Below are positions 50,266 through 58,555 of a stretch of DNA of 64,000 bases, one piece after another. The translations under genes and the position numbers were made by a program. The notes below the pieces were generated by a model. It saw only the letters and a list, made by a program, of their open reading frames with translations, was not told where the DNA came from and ran no database searches. Source of the stretch: Fimbriimonadaceae bacterium (lineage in GTDB: Bacteria > Armatimonadota > Fimbriimonadia > Fimbriimonadales > Fimbriimonadaceae); the NCBI GenBank assembly GCA_022843485.1, contig JALHNM010000006.1:1-64000 (forward strand), given 5' to 3'. Each line of letters starts with the position of its first letter. Positions within the stretch are counted from its first letter, which is position 1.

Positions 50266-51305
50266 TCAGGGGCCCTGCGGGGCGCCACCGGGGCCGGGCG
50301 TGGGACCGAGCGCGGGGCCGTCCACTTCGCCAGGACCCGGAAGCTCCCGTCGTAGAGCGTGGCCGTTGTCGGGGTCGACGCCGGTTGCCAGGAGAGCAGG
50401 CCGAGCGGGGTGGCGCGTTGGCGGCTGGCCGCGGGGAGCGCGGCCTCCGCTCCTGTGTTCAGGTTGACGAGCACGGTCTCAGTCCCCCGGCGGTAGCGGA
50501 AGAAGGAGGGGGCCATGAACCCGAGCGGGGCGCCGCGGACCTCGGCCACCGTGCGGTGCGACCCTTCGGCGGGAACGGTGGCCACCCCGACCATCACCGT
50601 CCCATGAGGCGTGCGCTGTAGCGTGAAGACCCTCGATCCGTCCTCCGACGGCAACGCGCGCTCCGCGCGCGGCCCGAGGCGCACCCCGATCCCCGTCCCG
50701 TCCGGGGCGATTTCGAGCAGGGTCAGCCCGTCCTCCCGGTTCACGGGCATCGCGACCCTCCCCGCCCGGACCGTCACCACCGAATCGACGAAGCCCCGGG
50801 CCGTGGTCGTCCCCTCGACGCGCCCGACGAGCACCGGCTTCGGCCGCACCTCCCGGGGGTCGAGCTTCATGAGCGCCTCGAGCCACGTCACCCCATCGCG
50901 GTCCGCCCAGCGGGCTACGAAGGCGACGTCGGGGCCGAGCACCGCGACCCCGGACAGCCCCGTCACGGTGAGCGACCGCTCCCCGGCGCGCACCCGCTTC
51001 ATGAGGGCCTCGTTCGACGCCTTCGTCGCGATCCGGCCGCTCACCGGGATCTCGGCAAGGGTCGTCTGGATCGAGCCCTCGGCCGTCTGAATCCGCAGCC
51101 CCCTCGCCGACGCGACGAGCGTCACCCCTCGGGCCGTGGCCCGGCCCTCCGTCGGACCGTTCTCGACGGAGACCTCCGATCCCGCCTCCTCGAGTTGGAC
51201 GACCACCGGAGCCCCCGGACCGGATAGGATGAACTGTCCGTCCTGAAAGGTGAGTCGGGTCGCGGCCTGCGCCTGCGCGGCGCCGAGAAGGGCGAGGCTC
51301 CACAT
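50262..51305 (-). CDS. Secreted protein, unknown function, upstream of lpxB
   Basis: 347 residues with a short signal (MWSLALLGAAQAQAATR). The body is beta-rich with repeating phrases (VTGLSGVAVLGPDVAFVARWADRDG, LTLLEIAPDGTGIGVRLGPRAER, VLVNLNTGAEAALPA in parts), consistent with a beta-propeller. The start is 14 bases from a divergent gene, so both promoters overlap. It ends overlapping lpxB by 4 bases (ATGA), so translation is coupled. No family is recognised. Confidence 0.75.
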   Translation of the reverse strand: MWSLALLGAAQAQAATRLTFQDGQFILSGPGAPVVVQLEEAGSEVSVENGPTEGRATARGVTLVASARGLRIQTAEGSIQTTLAEIPVSGRIATKASNEALMKRVRAGERSLTVTGLSGVAVLGPDVAFVARWADRDGVTWLEALMKLDPREVRPKPVLVGRVEGTTTARGFVDSVVTVRAGRVAMPVNREDGLTLLEIAPDGTGIGVRLGPRAERALPSEDGSRVFTLQRTPHGTVMVGVATVPAEGSHRTVAEVRGAPLGFMAPSFFRYRRGTETVLVNLNTGAEAALPAASRQRATPLGLLSWQPASTPTTATLYDGSFRVLAKWTAPRSVPRPAPVAPRRAPE

Positions 51306-51319
51306 TACGGTTTCAGACG

Positions 51320-51526
51320 ATGCACTGTCCAGATTGTCCGCGATTCGACCCCGAGGGCCGGGCCTGTCGGGACGGCAAGGTCAACCCCCATCGGTGGGGC
51401 GAGGCGGTCGACGTCGCCAACCTTTTGGGCCTGCGGGCCATCTGTGTGTTCAACGACCATCGGGAGCGCCTCGTCCGGGCCCGTGGCAGACCTCTGCCCG
51501 GGGTTGACCCCCATAATATCCGTTGA
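51320..51526 (+). CDS. 68-residue cysteine-containing protein
   Basis: Starts at ATG 51320 with MHCPDCPRFDPEGRACRDGK: Cys at 3, 6 and about 16 suggest a small zinc or iron-sulfur site. The rest (NPHRWGEAVDVANLLGLRAI .. VFNDHRERL) is a single alpha/beta unit. The stop (TGA 51524-51526) overlaps the next ATG, so the small protein is coupled to the zinc-ribbon coiled-coil protein. No family assigned; it may be a short partner of that protein. Confidence 0.7.
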   Translation: MHCPDCPRFDPEGRACRDGKVNPHRWGEAVDVANLLGLRAICVFNDHRERLVRARGRPLPGVDPHNIR

Positions 51527-52239
51527 TGGCCGACTCAGGACTCTTCGCCCTCTACAAGCTGCACCTAGTCGATCGAGAACTCTTCGCGATCAAGCAGCGG
51601 GCGGCCAACCTGGACGTAGGGCAATCCGACCGGAAGGACCTTCAGGACGCCCAGGCCGAGTTCGACCGCGTCGACGCAACCGCAGCCGCGTTAGAGAAGG
51701 AACTCGCCGACCTCGAGGCGGAGAACAAGCGCCTGGGCGACCGCGCCAAGAAGCTCCACAAGGACCTCTACGGGGGCGGGTTCGTCGGGGCCCGTGACGC
51801 CGAGACGATCGAGCAGGAGATGGCCTCGATCAAAGAGCAGACCGCTGCCCACGACGAGCGCATTCTCGCCCTCTACGAGGAAGCCCCGGCCGCCCGCGAG
51901 GTCGCCGACCGGGCTGCCGAAGCCCTGAAGGCGGTCAAGGTGCGCATCGTTAAGAAGCAGACCGCGGCCAAGGCCGAGCACGAGAAGCTCCAGGCCGCCT
52001 ACAAGGCGAAGGCGGCCGAACGGGGGCCCCTACTGCCGAAAGTGCCCCGCCCCGTGCTCGACCCTTACGAAAAGCTGCGCGAGAAGATGGGGACCGGGAT
52101 GGCGCTCGTTACGGACGAACACCGGTGCGAGGCGTGCGGGATGCACGTGCCGGAGAAGGCGTTCGAGTTCATCGTCGCCGACCGTGTGACCCCGTGCGAG
52201 AACTGTCGGCGCGTCCTCTTCCGTCTCCAACAGTCATGA
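51526..52239 (+). CDS. Coiled-coil protein with C-terminal C4 zinc ribbon (CT398-like)
   Basis: 237 residues from ATG 51526 (a TTG one codon earlier is not needed). Residues ~5-170 are one long coiled coil (VDATAAALEKELADLEAENKRL, quoted in part). The end has HRCEACGMHVPEKAF .. TPCENCRRVLF, a C4 zinc ribbon. The layout equals the CT398/zf-RING_7 family, whose proteins interact with the transcription or flagellar machinery in some bacteria. The function here is unknown. It forms an overlapping operon with the genes before and after (TGATG and ATGA). Confidence 0.85.
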   Translation: MADSGLFALYKLHLVDRELFAIKQRAANLDVGQSDRKDLQDAQAEFDRVDATAAALEKELADLEAENKRLGDRAKKLHKDLYGGGFVGARDAETIEQEMASIKEQTAAHDERILALYEEAPAAREVADRAAEALKAVKVRIVKKQTAAKAEHEKLQAAYKAKAAERGPLLPKVPRPVLDPYEKLREKMGTGMALVTDEHRCEACGMHVPEKAFEFIVADRVTPCENCRRVLFRLQQS

Positions 52240-52937
52240 CGCGCGCGGTCGCCGCCCTCGCCCTGGCCTTGCTGGCCGTCGGGTGCGCCCGGTTCCCCGA
52301 CCAGGGGTCGAGCCAGTTCACCAAGCGCCTCCTGTTCACCGTGACCGTCGACGGCAAGATCCGGACTGGGCGCGAAGAAGGCAGCCTCGGGCTCCCCTAC
52401 ATCTACATCGTCGCGCTCCGGCTCTCGACGGACCCAGACCCGATCGACGACGGGCCCCTGCCGGTCGTCGTCCCCGGGGGCAACGGCTTCGTCGCCGGGA
52501 ACGCGACCCACTATGTCCTCTACAACCCCTTGGCCAGCCCCGCGTACCAGATCTACCAGTTCCGCGACGCGAGCCTCAACGAGTCGTTCCTGACTGGGAC
52601 GCCCATCAACTTCGTCGAGCCGCTCCTGGGCGAGCGCGTGCTCCGGTTCGAACTCGACATGGCCCAACTCGTGGCCCGCGACCAGGTCGATTCGATCCAG
52701 AGCATCCAGGTGAACGTCCTCACGATGAACAACAGAGACCCGCAAGGCTCCGGTCGACTGTGGGACGCCCTCGGCGACGGACGCGACGCGGGGCAGGTGA
52801 ACACCTTCCTCGAGTTCCAAACCCGGCAGAACCGGACGTTCACGAACGCGAACCAAGGCAACATCGAGCCCACCGGCGACGTGGCCGACCCGGACCTTGA
52901 CATCAGCGACTGGAGCGTCGAGCTCCGCCTGCCGTAG
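52236..52937 (+). CDS. Lipoprotein, unknown function
   Basis: 233 residues from ATG 52236. A signal peptide with lipobox (ALALLAVGC, Cys at residue 17) shows it is a lipoprotein. The mature part is beta-rich (RLLFTVTVDGKI, GLPYIYIVALRLSTD, YVLYNPLASPAYQIYQF). No family recognised. It overlaps the zinc-ribbon gene by 4 bases, and the GT2 gene starts 9 bases after its stop. Confidence 0.75.
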   Translation: MTRAVAALALALLAVGCARFPDQGSSQFTKRLLFTVTVDGKIRTGREEGSLGLPYIYIVALRLSTDPDPIDDGPLPVVVPGGNGFVAGNATHYVLYNPLASPAYQIYQFRDASLNESFLTGTPINFVEPLLGERVLRFELDMAQLVARDQVDSIQSIQVNVLTMNNRDPQGSGRLWDALGDGRDAGQVNTFLEFQTRQNRTFTNANQGNIEPTGDVADPDLDISDWSVELRLP

Positions 52938-52946
52938 GAGCCCCCG

Positions 52947-53942
52947 GTGCCCCGCGTCTCGATCCTCCTCACCTGCTACAACCACCTGGCCTACCTCCCG
53001 GCTTGCCTCGAATCTGTCTGGGCCCAGACGTTCGACGACTTCGAGGTGATCGTCCTCGACGACGGCTCGACCGACGGCACCCGCGAGTGGCTCACGTCCG
53101 GAGCCCCCCCCTCGGTTTTGCCCGGATGCATTGTGCCGGGCGAAACTGAGGGGGGGGTTGGGGGGGGAGACTCCGGGCGCCCCCGGCCCCCGCTCCGGAT
53201 CGTGTTCAACGAACGCAACCTCGGCACCTACGGGACCCTCAACGTCGGCCTGGGCCTGGCCACGGGCGAGTTCGTGGCCGTGCTGAACGACGACGACCTC
53301 TGGGCCCCGACCAAGCTCGAACGGGAGATCGCGATGCTCGACGCCCACCCCGAAGTCGGCCTCGTCCACACGGACGGGCACTTCATCGACGGCGACGGCC
53401 GGAGGACGGAGGGCAACCCGCTCGGGTTCGCTTTCCCCCGCACCGAGACCGGCGACGTGCTGCTCGCCCTCATCGGCGCGAACAAGATCATCGCGAGCGC
53501 CGTACTCGTCCGCCGCCAGTGCTTCGACGAGGTCGGGGTCTTCGACGAGGCGTACTTCGGCTCCGGCGACTGGCAGATGTGGCTCCGGGTTGCCGAGCGG
53601 TGGGCGGTCGGCTACGTGGACGAACCGCTGACCTTCTACCGCGTCCACGGCGCCAACGCCTCGCACAAGCTCGAACGCATCTGGCGCGATGACGAGCGGC
53701 TCAGGGAGTGGCTCGTGGAGCGCTCGCCCTCCTACCGCGGCCGCTACCCGGACGCCGAGCTCGACGCCGCCCTCGCCCACAACTGGGCCTGCCTCGGCAC
53801 CGTGCGCACCCTGAACGGCGACCCCGCCGCCGGTCGCCGGGCCTACCGGGAGTCGCTACGGCTCGCGCCGGGGCGCTGGCAGAGCCGACTCCGGATGGCC
53901 GCGACCTACCTACCGGCGCCGCTTTTCCGGCGGCTTCTGTGA
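52947..53942 (+). CDS. Family 2 glycosyltransferase
   Basis: 331 residues from GTG 52947. GT2 motifs: VSILLTCYNHLAYLPACL, VIVLDDGSTDGTREWL (DxD-like acidic pair), AVLNDDDLWAPTKLER (DDD metal site) and GSGDWQMWLRVAERWAVGY. A stretch encoded at about 53098-53173, APPSVLPGCIVPGETEGGVG, is not seen in GT2 proteins and is exactly a C-rich palindrome (family D), placed in the loop after strand 2. It transfers a sugar from a nucleotide sugar to an unknown surface acceptor. Its 3' end overlaps the lysozyme-like gene by 33 bases on the other strand. Confidence 0.9.
   Translation: MPRVSILLTCYNHLAYLPACLESVWAQTFDDFEVIVLDDGSTDGTREWLTSGAPPSVLPGCIVPGETEGGVGGGDSGRPRPPLRIVFNERNLGTYGTLNVGLGLATGEFVAVLNDDDLWAPTKLEREIAMLDAHPEVGLVHTDGHFIDGDGRRTEGNPLGFAFPRTETGDVLLALIGANKIIASAVLVRRQCFDEVGVFDEAYFGSGDWQMWLRVAERWAVGYVDEPLTFYRVHGANASHKLERIWRDDERLREWLVERSPSYRGRYPDAELDAALAHNWACLGTVRTLNGDPAAGRRAYRESLRLAPGRWQSRLRMAATYLPAPLFRRLL
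53104..53157 (+). repeat. C-rich palindrome inside the GT2 gene (family D), full copy
   Basis: Eight C then TCGGTTTTGCCCGG (53104-53125), loop ATGCATTGTG (53126-53135) and CCGGGCGAAACTGA then eight G (53136-53157): 22-bp arms with two mismatches that would still pair as G-U in RNA. One arm, without its partner, occurs in cysS at 38646-38668. In both genes the arm is translated as PPSV-x-PG. Confidence 0.8.
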
Positions 53943-55319
53943 GCCCCGGCCCGTCCGGGTGCCCCGTCGGTCGGCCGAGGCGGCGTCGACCGTGCGCGGC
54001 TGGCGGAGGCTCGCCACCAGGAGATAGTCCTTGCGGTACGTCATCGCCCGCACGAGTTCCTGCTCGTATTGGGCCAACTCGGCGACCGTTCGCAGCCCCG
54101 CCTGATCGACGACCGCCTGCATCCGCTCCGCGAGCGGCCGGAGGTTGCCGGTGTTCACCTTCCGGTCGGTCAGGGTCGCCATCCCCGCCTGCGAACGGAA
54201 CACGTCCCCGACCCGGACGGACGTCTCGACCCCGTCGAACACGACGGTCACCCTGTCGTCCGCCGGGTAGAACGAACGGTAGGCGGACTTGACCTGGGCC
54301 ACCCGGAACGCCCGGCACGCCGCGCCGGCCCGCTGGAAGACGGCGGTCAGCCGCTTGTCCTGGATGATCGCCATGTTCGCCGACGGCCCAGCCAGTTCCT
54401 CACCGGTCGAGGGGTCGACCACGACCAGGAGCCCGTCCTGGCCCACGTCCACACCGAACCGGCGGAACTCCGAGTCGAAGGTCTGCGGGGCGTCCTCCTT
54501 CATGACGAGCATCATGCGCCCCAGCGACCCCCCGCCCTGGCTCAGCGAGGCGAACTGGATGAACCCCACCGAGACGAACCCGGTGTCGTAGGTGTTCACC
54601 GAGTCGAAGCCGCCCTCGAGGAGCGAGACGGCCGCCATGACGACCCGGGCGTCGCGGTCCACCCCCGCCTCGTCGAACAGGGTCTCGAGGTCCTCCCTCG
54701 CGAGCCGGACCACCGGCGTCCCCGCCGCCATCACGCCCTCGTGGAACCGGTAGTAGGCGTACTTCGGCCGGACCGCGACATGATCGAGGTAACGGAACTC
54801 CGTCCCATCGTGGAACCGCACGGTGTGGCGGACCGGCCGCACCACCCCCGCGAACCGGGGTGGCTCGCCGAGCCGGAGGGCCATGTCCCCGGGGGCCGGG
54901 CCGGGGTCGGGTGGGCCGGGGTCCAACCCGGGGGCCGGGCGTCCGGCGTCGGCCGCGTTCCGTTCGGCCGCCGCCCGGCGGGCGGCCCAGTCGTCGAAGG
55001 CGATCCGGGCGTCCAGCCACCCCTGCCAGGCCTGGCCCTCGGCCGTCGGGGCGGTGGGGTCAGCGGTGGGCACGACCTTCGCGTTCGTGAACGTCCGGTA
55101 GAACTCCCGCAGGTAGACCGAGCCCTCCGGCGTCAGCCGGGCGACCCACTGCTCGCCCACCGCCCCCGCCACCTCCTGACGGATCGAGCCCTGCTTGAGC
55201 CAGTACTCCTGAACGGCCGCCCGCTCCTGCTCGGAGAACTGCGCCGACGACGCTCCCGCCGCGGCCAAAGCGACCGCGAGCGCCCCTAACCGCCCCGTCC
55301 CTGAGATGCGTCTCCCCAT
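53910..55319 (-). CDS. Secreted lysozyme/transglycosylase-like protein
   Basis: 469 residues with a signal peptide (MGRRISGTGRLGALAVALAAAGASSA, in part). The central part has VVMAAVSLLEGGFDSVNTYD, GFVSVGFIQFASL and FDSEFRRFGVDVG: the EGGFD-x-NTYD-x-GFIQFA pattern of lysozyme-like (phage-lysozyme fold) proteins, with the candidate catalytic Glu in LLEGG. It may cut or bind peptidoglycan. A disordered Pro/Gly stretch (PGLDPGPPDPGP) precedes it, and the C-terminus is basic. The 3' end overlaps the GT2 gene by 33 bases (convergent). Confidence 0.75.
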   Translation of the reverse strand: MGRRISGTGRLGALAVALAAAGASSAQFSEQERAAVQEYWLKQGSIRQEVAGAVGEQWVARLTPEGSVYLREFYRTFTNAKVVPTADPTAPTAEGQAWQGWLDARIAFDDWAARRAAAERNAADAGRPAPGLDPGPPDPGPAPGDMALRLGEPPRFAGVVRPVRHTVRFHDGTEFRYLDHVAVRPKYAYYRFHEGVMAAGTPVVRLAREDLETLFDEAGVDRDARVVMAAVSLLEGGFDSVNTYDTGFVSVGFIQFASLSQGGGSLGRMMLVMKEDAPQTFDSEFRRFGVDVGQDGLLVVVDPSTGEELAGPSANMAIIQDKRLTAVFQRAGAACRAFRVAQVKSAYRSFYPADDRVTVVFDGVETSVRVGDVFRSQAGMATLTDRKVNTGNLRPLAERMQAVVDQAGLRTVAELAQYEQELVRAMTYRKDYLLVASLRQPRTVDAASADRRGTRTGRGSQKPPEKRRR

Positions 55320-55393
55320 GCCGTCCTCATTGACACTTCTACAGACGCCCGGCCGAGCCGTTCCTCACACGACCACGCCCGGCCTGGGGGCCT

Positions 55394-56326
55394 TTAGAAC
55401 CCGTCGCACCACCGGTAGGCCTCGATGAGCGCCGCTTCGCCCTCCTTGCCCCCACGGGCCACGCCGTGCTCCATCCCGAGCACCCCCTTGAAGCCTTTCC
55501 CGTGGATGTGGCGGAAGACGTTGCGGTAGTTGACCTCGCCCGTGGTGGGCTCGTTGCGGCCCGGGTTGTCGCCCACCTGGAAGTAAGCCACCTCCGACCA
55601 GGCCAGATCGATGTTCGGGATGAGGTTGCCTTCCTGGATCTGCTGGTGGTAGAGGTCGAACAGGATCTTACAGGCCGGGCTGTCCACGGCGCGGCAGACC
55701 TGGTAGGCCTGGGCGATCTTGGTGAGGTAGAGGTTCGGGTGGTCACGGTAGTTGAGGGGCTCGAGCACCATCACCAGTCCGTGCGGCTCGAAGACCTCGG
55801 CCCCCCGCCGGAGCGCTTCGACGACGTTCGCCGTCTGGTAGGCGGGCTCGAGTCGGGGCTCCACCGTCCCCGGCACGACCGTCATCCACGTCGCGTTGAC
55901 CCGCTTGGCCACCTCGACCGCGGCCCGGCACTCCGCCACGAACTTGTCCCGGGCGTCGTCCTTGCCGGTCGAGAGGGTGGGGCCCCAAGCCGTGCCCATG
56001 TTCACGACGAACACGCCCATCGTGAGCCCGAGCCGTGACATCGTCTTGGCGATGAGCCCCTGCTCCTCGACGGAACGCCCGGCCATGCCGTTGTCCTCGA
56101 GCGAGCGGAAGCCCTGGTCGGCAATGAACTCGAGCTGCTCGACGAGCCCCTCGCCCGCCGAGTCGCGGAACATGCCGAAGTGGGGGGCGTAGTTGAGTCG
56201 GAACGGAGGCGCGGCCATCGCCCCCGAGTCTGCCTCGCCGGGGCCTGCCTTCGCCAGCCCCGTCGCGAGCCCCGTCGCCACCGCCCCCATCGCCGCCGTC
56301 TTCAACACCTCGCGCCTGGTCACCAC
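55394..56326 (-). CDS. Sugar-phosphate isomerase/epimerase (xylose isomerase-like TIM barrel), hydroxypyruvate isomerase-like
   Basis: 310 residues from GTG 56326 (the next codon, 56323, is also GTG). The N-terminus (MTRREVLKTAAMGAVATGLA) resembles a twin-arginine signal. The TIM-barrel part has LNYAPHFGMF, DNGMAGRS, VFVVNMGTAWGPT, VMVLEPLNYRDHP, ILFDLYHQQIQEGNL with the metal-binding Asp-His, GDNPGRNEPTTGEVNY and LGMEHGV. The pattern fits hydroxypyruvate isomerase (Hyi)-type members of the xylose isomerase-like family. Exported enzymes of this kind are common in organisms rich in secreted sugar-degrading proteins. Substrate inferred. Confidence 0.85.
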   Translation of the reverse strand: MVTRREVLKTAAMGAVATGLATGLAKAGPGEADSGAMAAPPFRLNYAPHFGMFRDSAGEGLVEQLEFIADQGFRSLEDNGMAGRSVEEQGLIAKTMSRLGLTMGVFVVNMGTAWGPTLSTGKDDARDKFVAECRAAVEVAKRVNATWMTVVPGTVEPRLEPAYQTANVVEALRRGAEVFEPHGLVMVLEPLNYRDHPNLYLTKIAQAYQVCRAVDSPACKILFDLYHQQIQEGNLIPNIDLAWSEVAYFQVGDNPGRNEPTTGEVNYRNVFRHIHGKGFKGVLGMEHGVARGGKEGEAALIEAYRWCDGF

Positions 56327-56628
56327 GCCCGGATCATACTCCCGTCGGCGGCTCCCGATGCCCGCTTCGGCGTCGTCGGCAGCCCCGCGGCCTCTGGGCC
56401 CCAGGGCGCCCCAACGACCCAGGTCTTGCGGTCCGCTCTGCAATACTTGCGGCTCGTCACATGGGACTCTTTTTCCGACGGCACGATATCCCAGCGGTCT
56501 CCGCCTAGAGCGGCGGGCCCCGTCGTCGGACGTCCCCACCCCGTGACCCCGCCGCCCTGAGCGGCCCCACTCCCAGCCCCCCTGCGCACGCTCGCGTGTG
56601 CGGCCCGACCGTAAGGAGCCACCTCACC
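56327..56628. other. Intergenic gap between divergent genes
   Basis: About 300 bases without a credible gene. It is GC-rich, with CTGGGCCCCAGG-type palindromes and a CACACGCGAGCGTGCGCA-like stretch near 56585. Open frames here are unlinked to any family. Promoters of the AAA+ gene and of the isomerase gene must lie inside. Confidence 0.5.
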
Positions 56629-57831
56629 ATGTACAAGATCACCGAGGCGCTCGAACGGGCGCTCCACATGCCGTACCCCGCCGGGGCCTACCTCCTCAGC
56701 CGCGTCGTCGCGGCCGAGTGGGGCCCCCTCGCGCTGCTCGAGACCGAGGACTGCGACTTCGACCTGCTCGCGTTCGCCGAGGAAGGGCGGTGCTCGCTGT
56801 TCCTGATCGACACCCTCGCCCCCCTGCTCACCAAGTTCTGGAAGTCGGGCGAGGGGCGCCTGGTGTCGCACCCGGAGACCGCCCTGTTCGAGGTCGCCTG
56901 GGGCGGCGCCCGCTATCGGGTGCTCAACGCCTCGGTCGGGTTGAAGGGTCGGGAACGGTGGTACGTCGGCGGCGAGTCCGAGGCGGCCGTCGACGCCCTC
57001 TTCGCCGCGGTCTGCACGTGGAAGACCGCGGGCGAGGGGGCAGTCCAGACCCTCCAGTCGGGCTACTTCGACCGGGACAAGCGCCTGGCGGCGGCGATCC
57101 AGACCGCGAGGCTCGACGACCTCGTCCTCGAACCGCACGTGCGGGCCGAGCTGGCCCGGTCGTGCCTCGGGTTCTTCGAGGCCCGCGAGACCTACGAGGC
57201 GCACGGGGTGCCGTGGCGCCGGGGCGTCCTGCTGCTCGGGCCCCCAGGCAACGGGAAGACCCACGCGATCCGGGCGGTCGTGAACGCCGCGGGCCGGCCG
57301 TGCCTCTACGTCCGCGACTTCGACGGCGACGACGAGGCGGCGGAAAACGTGCGGGCGCTCTTCGAGCGGGCCCGCGAAGTGGCCCCGTGCGTCATCGTCA
57401 TGGAGGACCTCGACTCGCTCGTGCCGCCGACCGCCCTCTCGACTCTGCTGAACGAGCTGGACGGCTTCGCCCCGAACCCGGGCGTGCTGACCATCGCGAC
57501 GACGAACCACCCCGAGCGCCTTGACCCCGCCCTGGTCGAGCGCCCGTCGCGGTTCGACCGGAAGGTCACGTTCGATCCCCCCGGTCGGGGGCTGCGGCTC
57601 GAGTTCCTCCGCCGCCAGACGGAGGGCTGGGGCGAAGGGTCCCGGCCGGACGAGCGGCAGCTCGGGGCCCTCGCCGACGGCACCGAGGGCTTCACCTTCG
57701 CCTACCTCAAGGAGCTCTGCATCGGCGCCCTCACGACCTGGTTCTACGCCGACCGGGAACGGCCCATGGCGCAGGTGCTGACCGAGGAACTCGCGACCCT
57801 CCGCCGCCAGATCGCCACTCCGGCGTCCTAG
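56629..57831 (+). CDS. AAA+ ATPase
   Basis: 400 residues from ATG 56629, with AAGGAG 11-16 bases upstream. The first ~190 residues are unfamiliar (TKFWKSGEGRLVSHPETALF, RYRVLNASVGLKGRERWYVGG). The AAA+ core follows: LLLGPPGNGKTHAIRAV (Walker A), CVIVMEDLDSLVPPTALSTL (Walker B), TTNHPERLDPALVERPSRFD (sensor 1 and arginine finger region). It resembles the FtsH/ClpX-type classical AAA clade used in protein remodelling. No peptidase motif. The partner or substrate is unknown. Confidence 0.9.
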   Translation: MYKITEALERALHMPYPAGAYLLSRVVAAEWGPLALLETEDCDFDLLAFAEEGRCSLFLIDTLAPLLTKFWKSGEGRLVSHPETALFEVAWGGARYRVLNASVGLKGRERWYVGGESEAAVDALFAAVCTWKTAGEGAVQTLQSGYFDRDKRLAAAIQTARLDDLVLEPHVRAELARSCLGFFEARETYEAHGVPWRRGVLLLGPPGNGKTHAIRAVVNAAGRPCLYVRDFDGDDEAAENVRALFERAREVAPCVIVMEDLDSLVPPTALSTLLNELDGFAPNPGVLTIATTNHPERLDPALVERPSRFDRKVTFDPPGRGLRLEFLRRQTEGWGEGSRPDERQLGALADGTEGFTFAYLKELCIGALTTWFYADRERPMAQVLTEELATLRRQIATPAS

Positions 57832-58051
57832 CGCTCCCACGCCCCTCAGGAAACCCCTGGGGGGCCGGCATCGATCGCCGTGGCTCGGCGGCGGTAGATC
57901 GGGTTCCCGCATGACTCTCGCGCAGCCTGCCGCGAGGGGAACGATCACTTCCAGGTTGAGTCTGACCGAAAGCCAACCCACTGGAGGGTACATGTCGTTC
58001 GCGGCCACGCCTCCCAACCCGCGCACCTCGGACAGGAGACCTTGCCCGATC

Positions 58052-58546
58052 TCATCCCTTGATATCGATAGTGACGGTGCCACTCTCGAGGGTTGAAGTG
58101 ACGTTCGCCGGATCGTCAGCCAAGACCATGCCGTGCTTATGGGGCTCGAACTCGGCCGACACGACGTAGCGGCCTGGCGGGACCGGCAGGGACATTCGTA
58201 TCTGGTAAAAAACCTTGGTCGCGACGGGCGAGAGGGTGTCGAGGAGCGGTGGGTCGCTGCCGGCCGCGAAGAGTCGGCGCGCACGGGGGAGAGGCATGCC
58301 CAAGCCCGCAATACTCCAGTCTTCCGGAGACTTGCGAAACACCAACGATGGGGTCTTGTGCCCGGACAGGGCGTCACCGATGCAGACCCTACGCTTATCG
58401 GGAGACCCGTTCTTCATGAGGACAGAGATCGCGAAAACTCCGGGCCTCTCTTCCCAAACCGCGAGCCCGAGCGAGACACCGTTTACCGGAACGCCCCAGC
58501 TCGCACTGGCCCCGATCACGGCGAAGACGGCGAAGGTCTGCAGCAT
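58052..58546 (-). CDS. Secreted protein, unknown function
   Basis: 164 residues with a signal (MLQTFAVFAVIGASASWG). The mature domain has an immunoglobulin-like strand pattern (LGLAVWEERPGVFAISVLMKNG, FYQIRMSLPVPPGRYVVSAEF, VTSTLESGTVTIDIKG in parts). It is less GC-rich than its neighbours. It lies 9 bases beyond the sufB stop on the same strand, but read-through coupling is doubtful. The 220 bases downstream (57832-58051) hold nothing recognisable. Confidence 0.7.
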   Translation of the reverse strand: MLQTFAVFAVIGASASWGVPVNGVSLGLAVWEERPGVFAISVLMKNGSPDKRRVCIGDALSGHKTPSLVFRKSPEDWSIAGLGMPLPRARRLFAAGSDPPLLDTLSPVATKVFYQIRMSLPVPPGRYVVSAEFEPHKHGMVLADDPANVTSTLESGTVTIDIKG

Positions 58547-58555
58547 TCTGGCCCC

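Noticed and set aside
56320-58377. 685-codon minus-strand open frame covering the AAA+ gene
   Set aside because: It lies antisense to the AAA+ gene, which has strong motifs. The minus-strand translation has no family resemblance and is mostly Arg/Pro/Ser.
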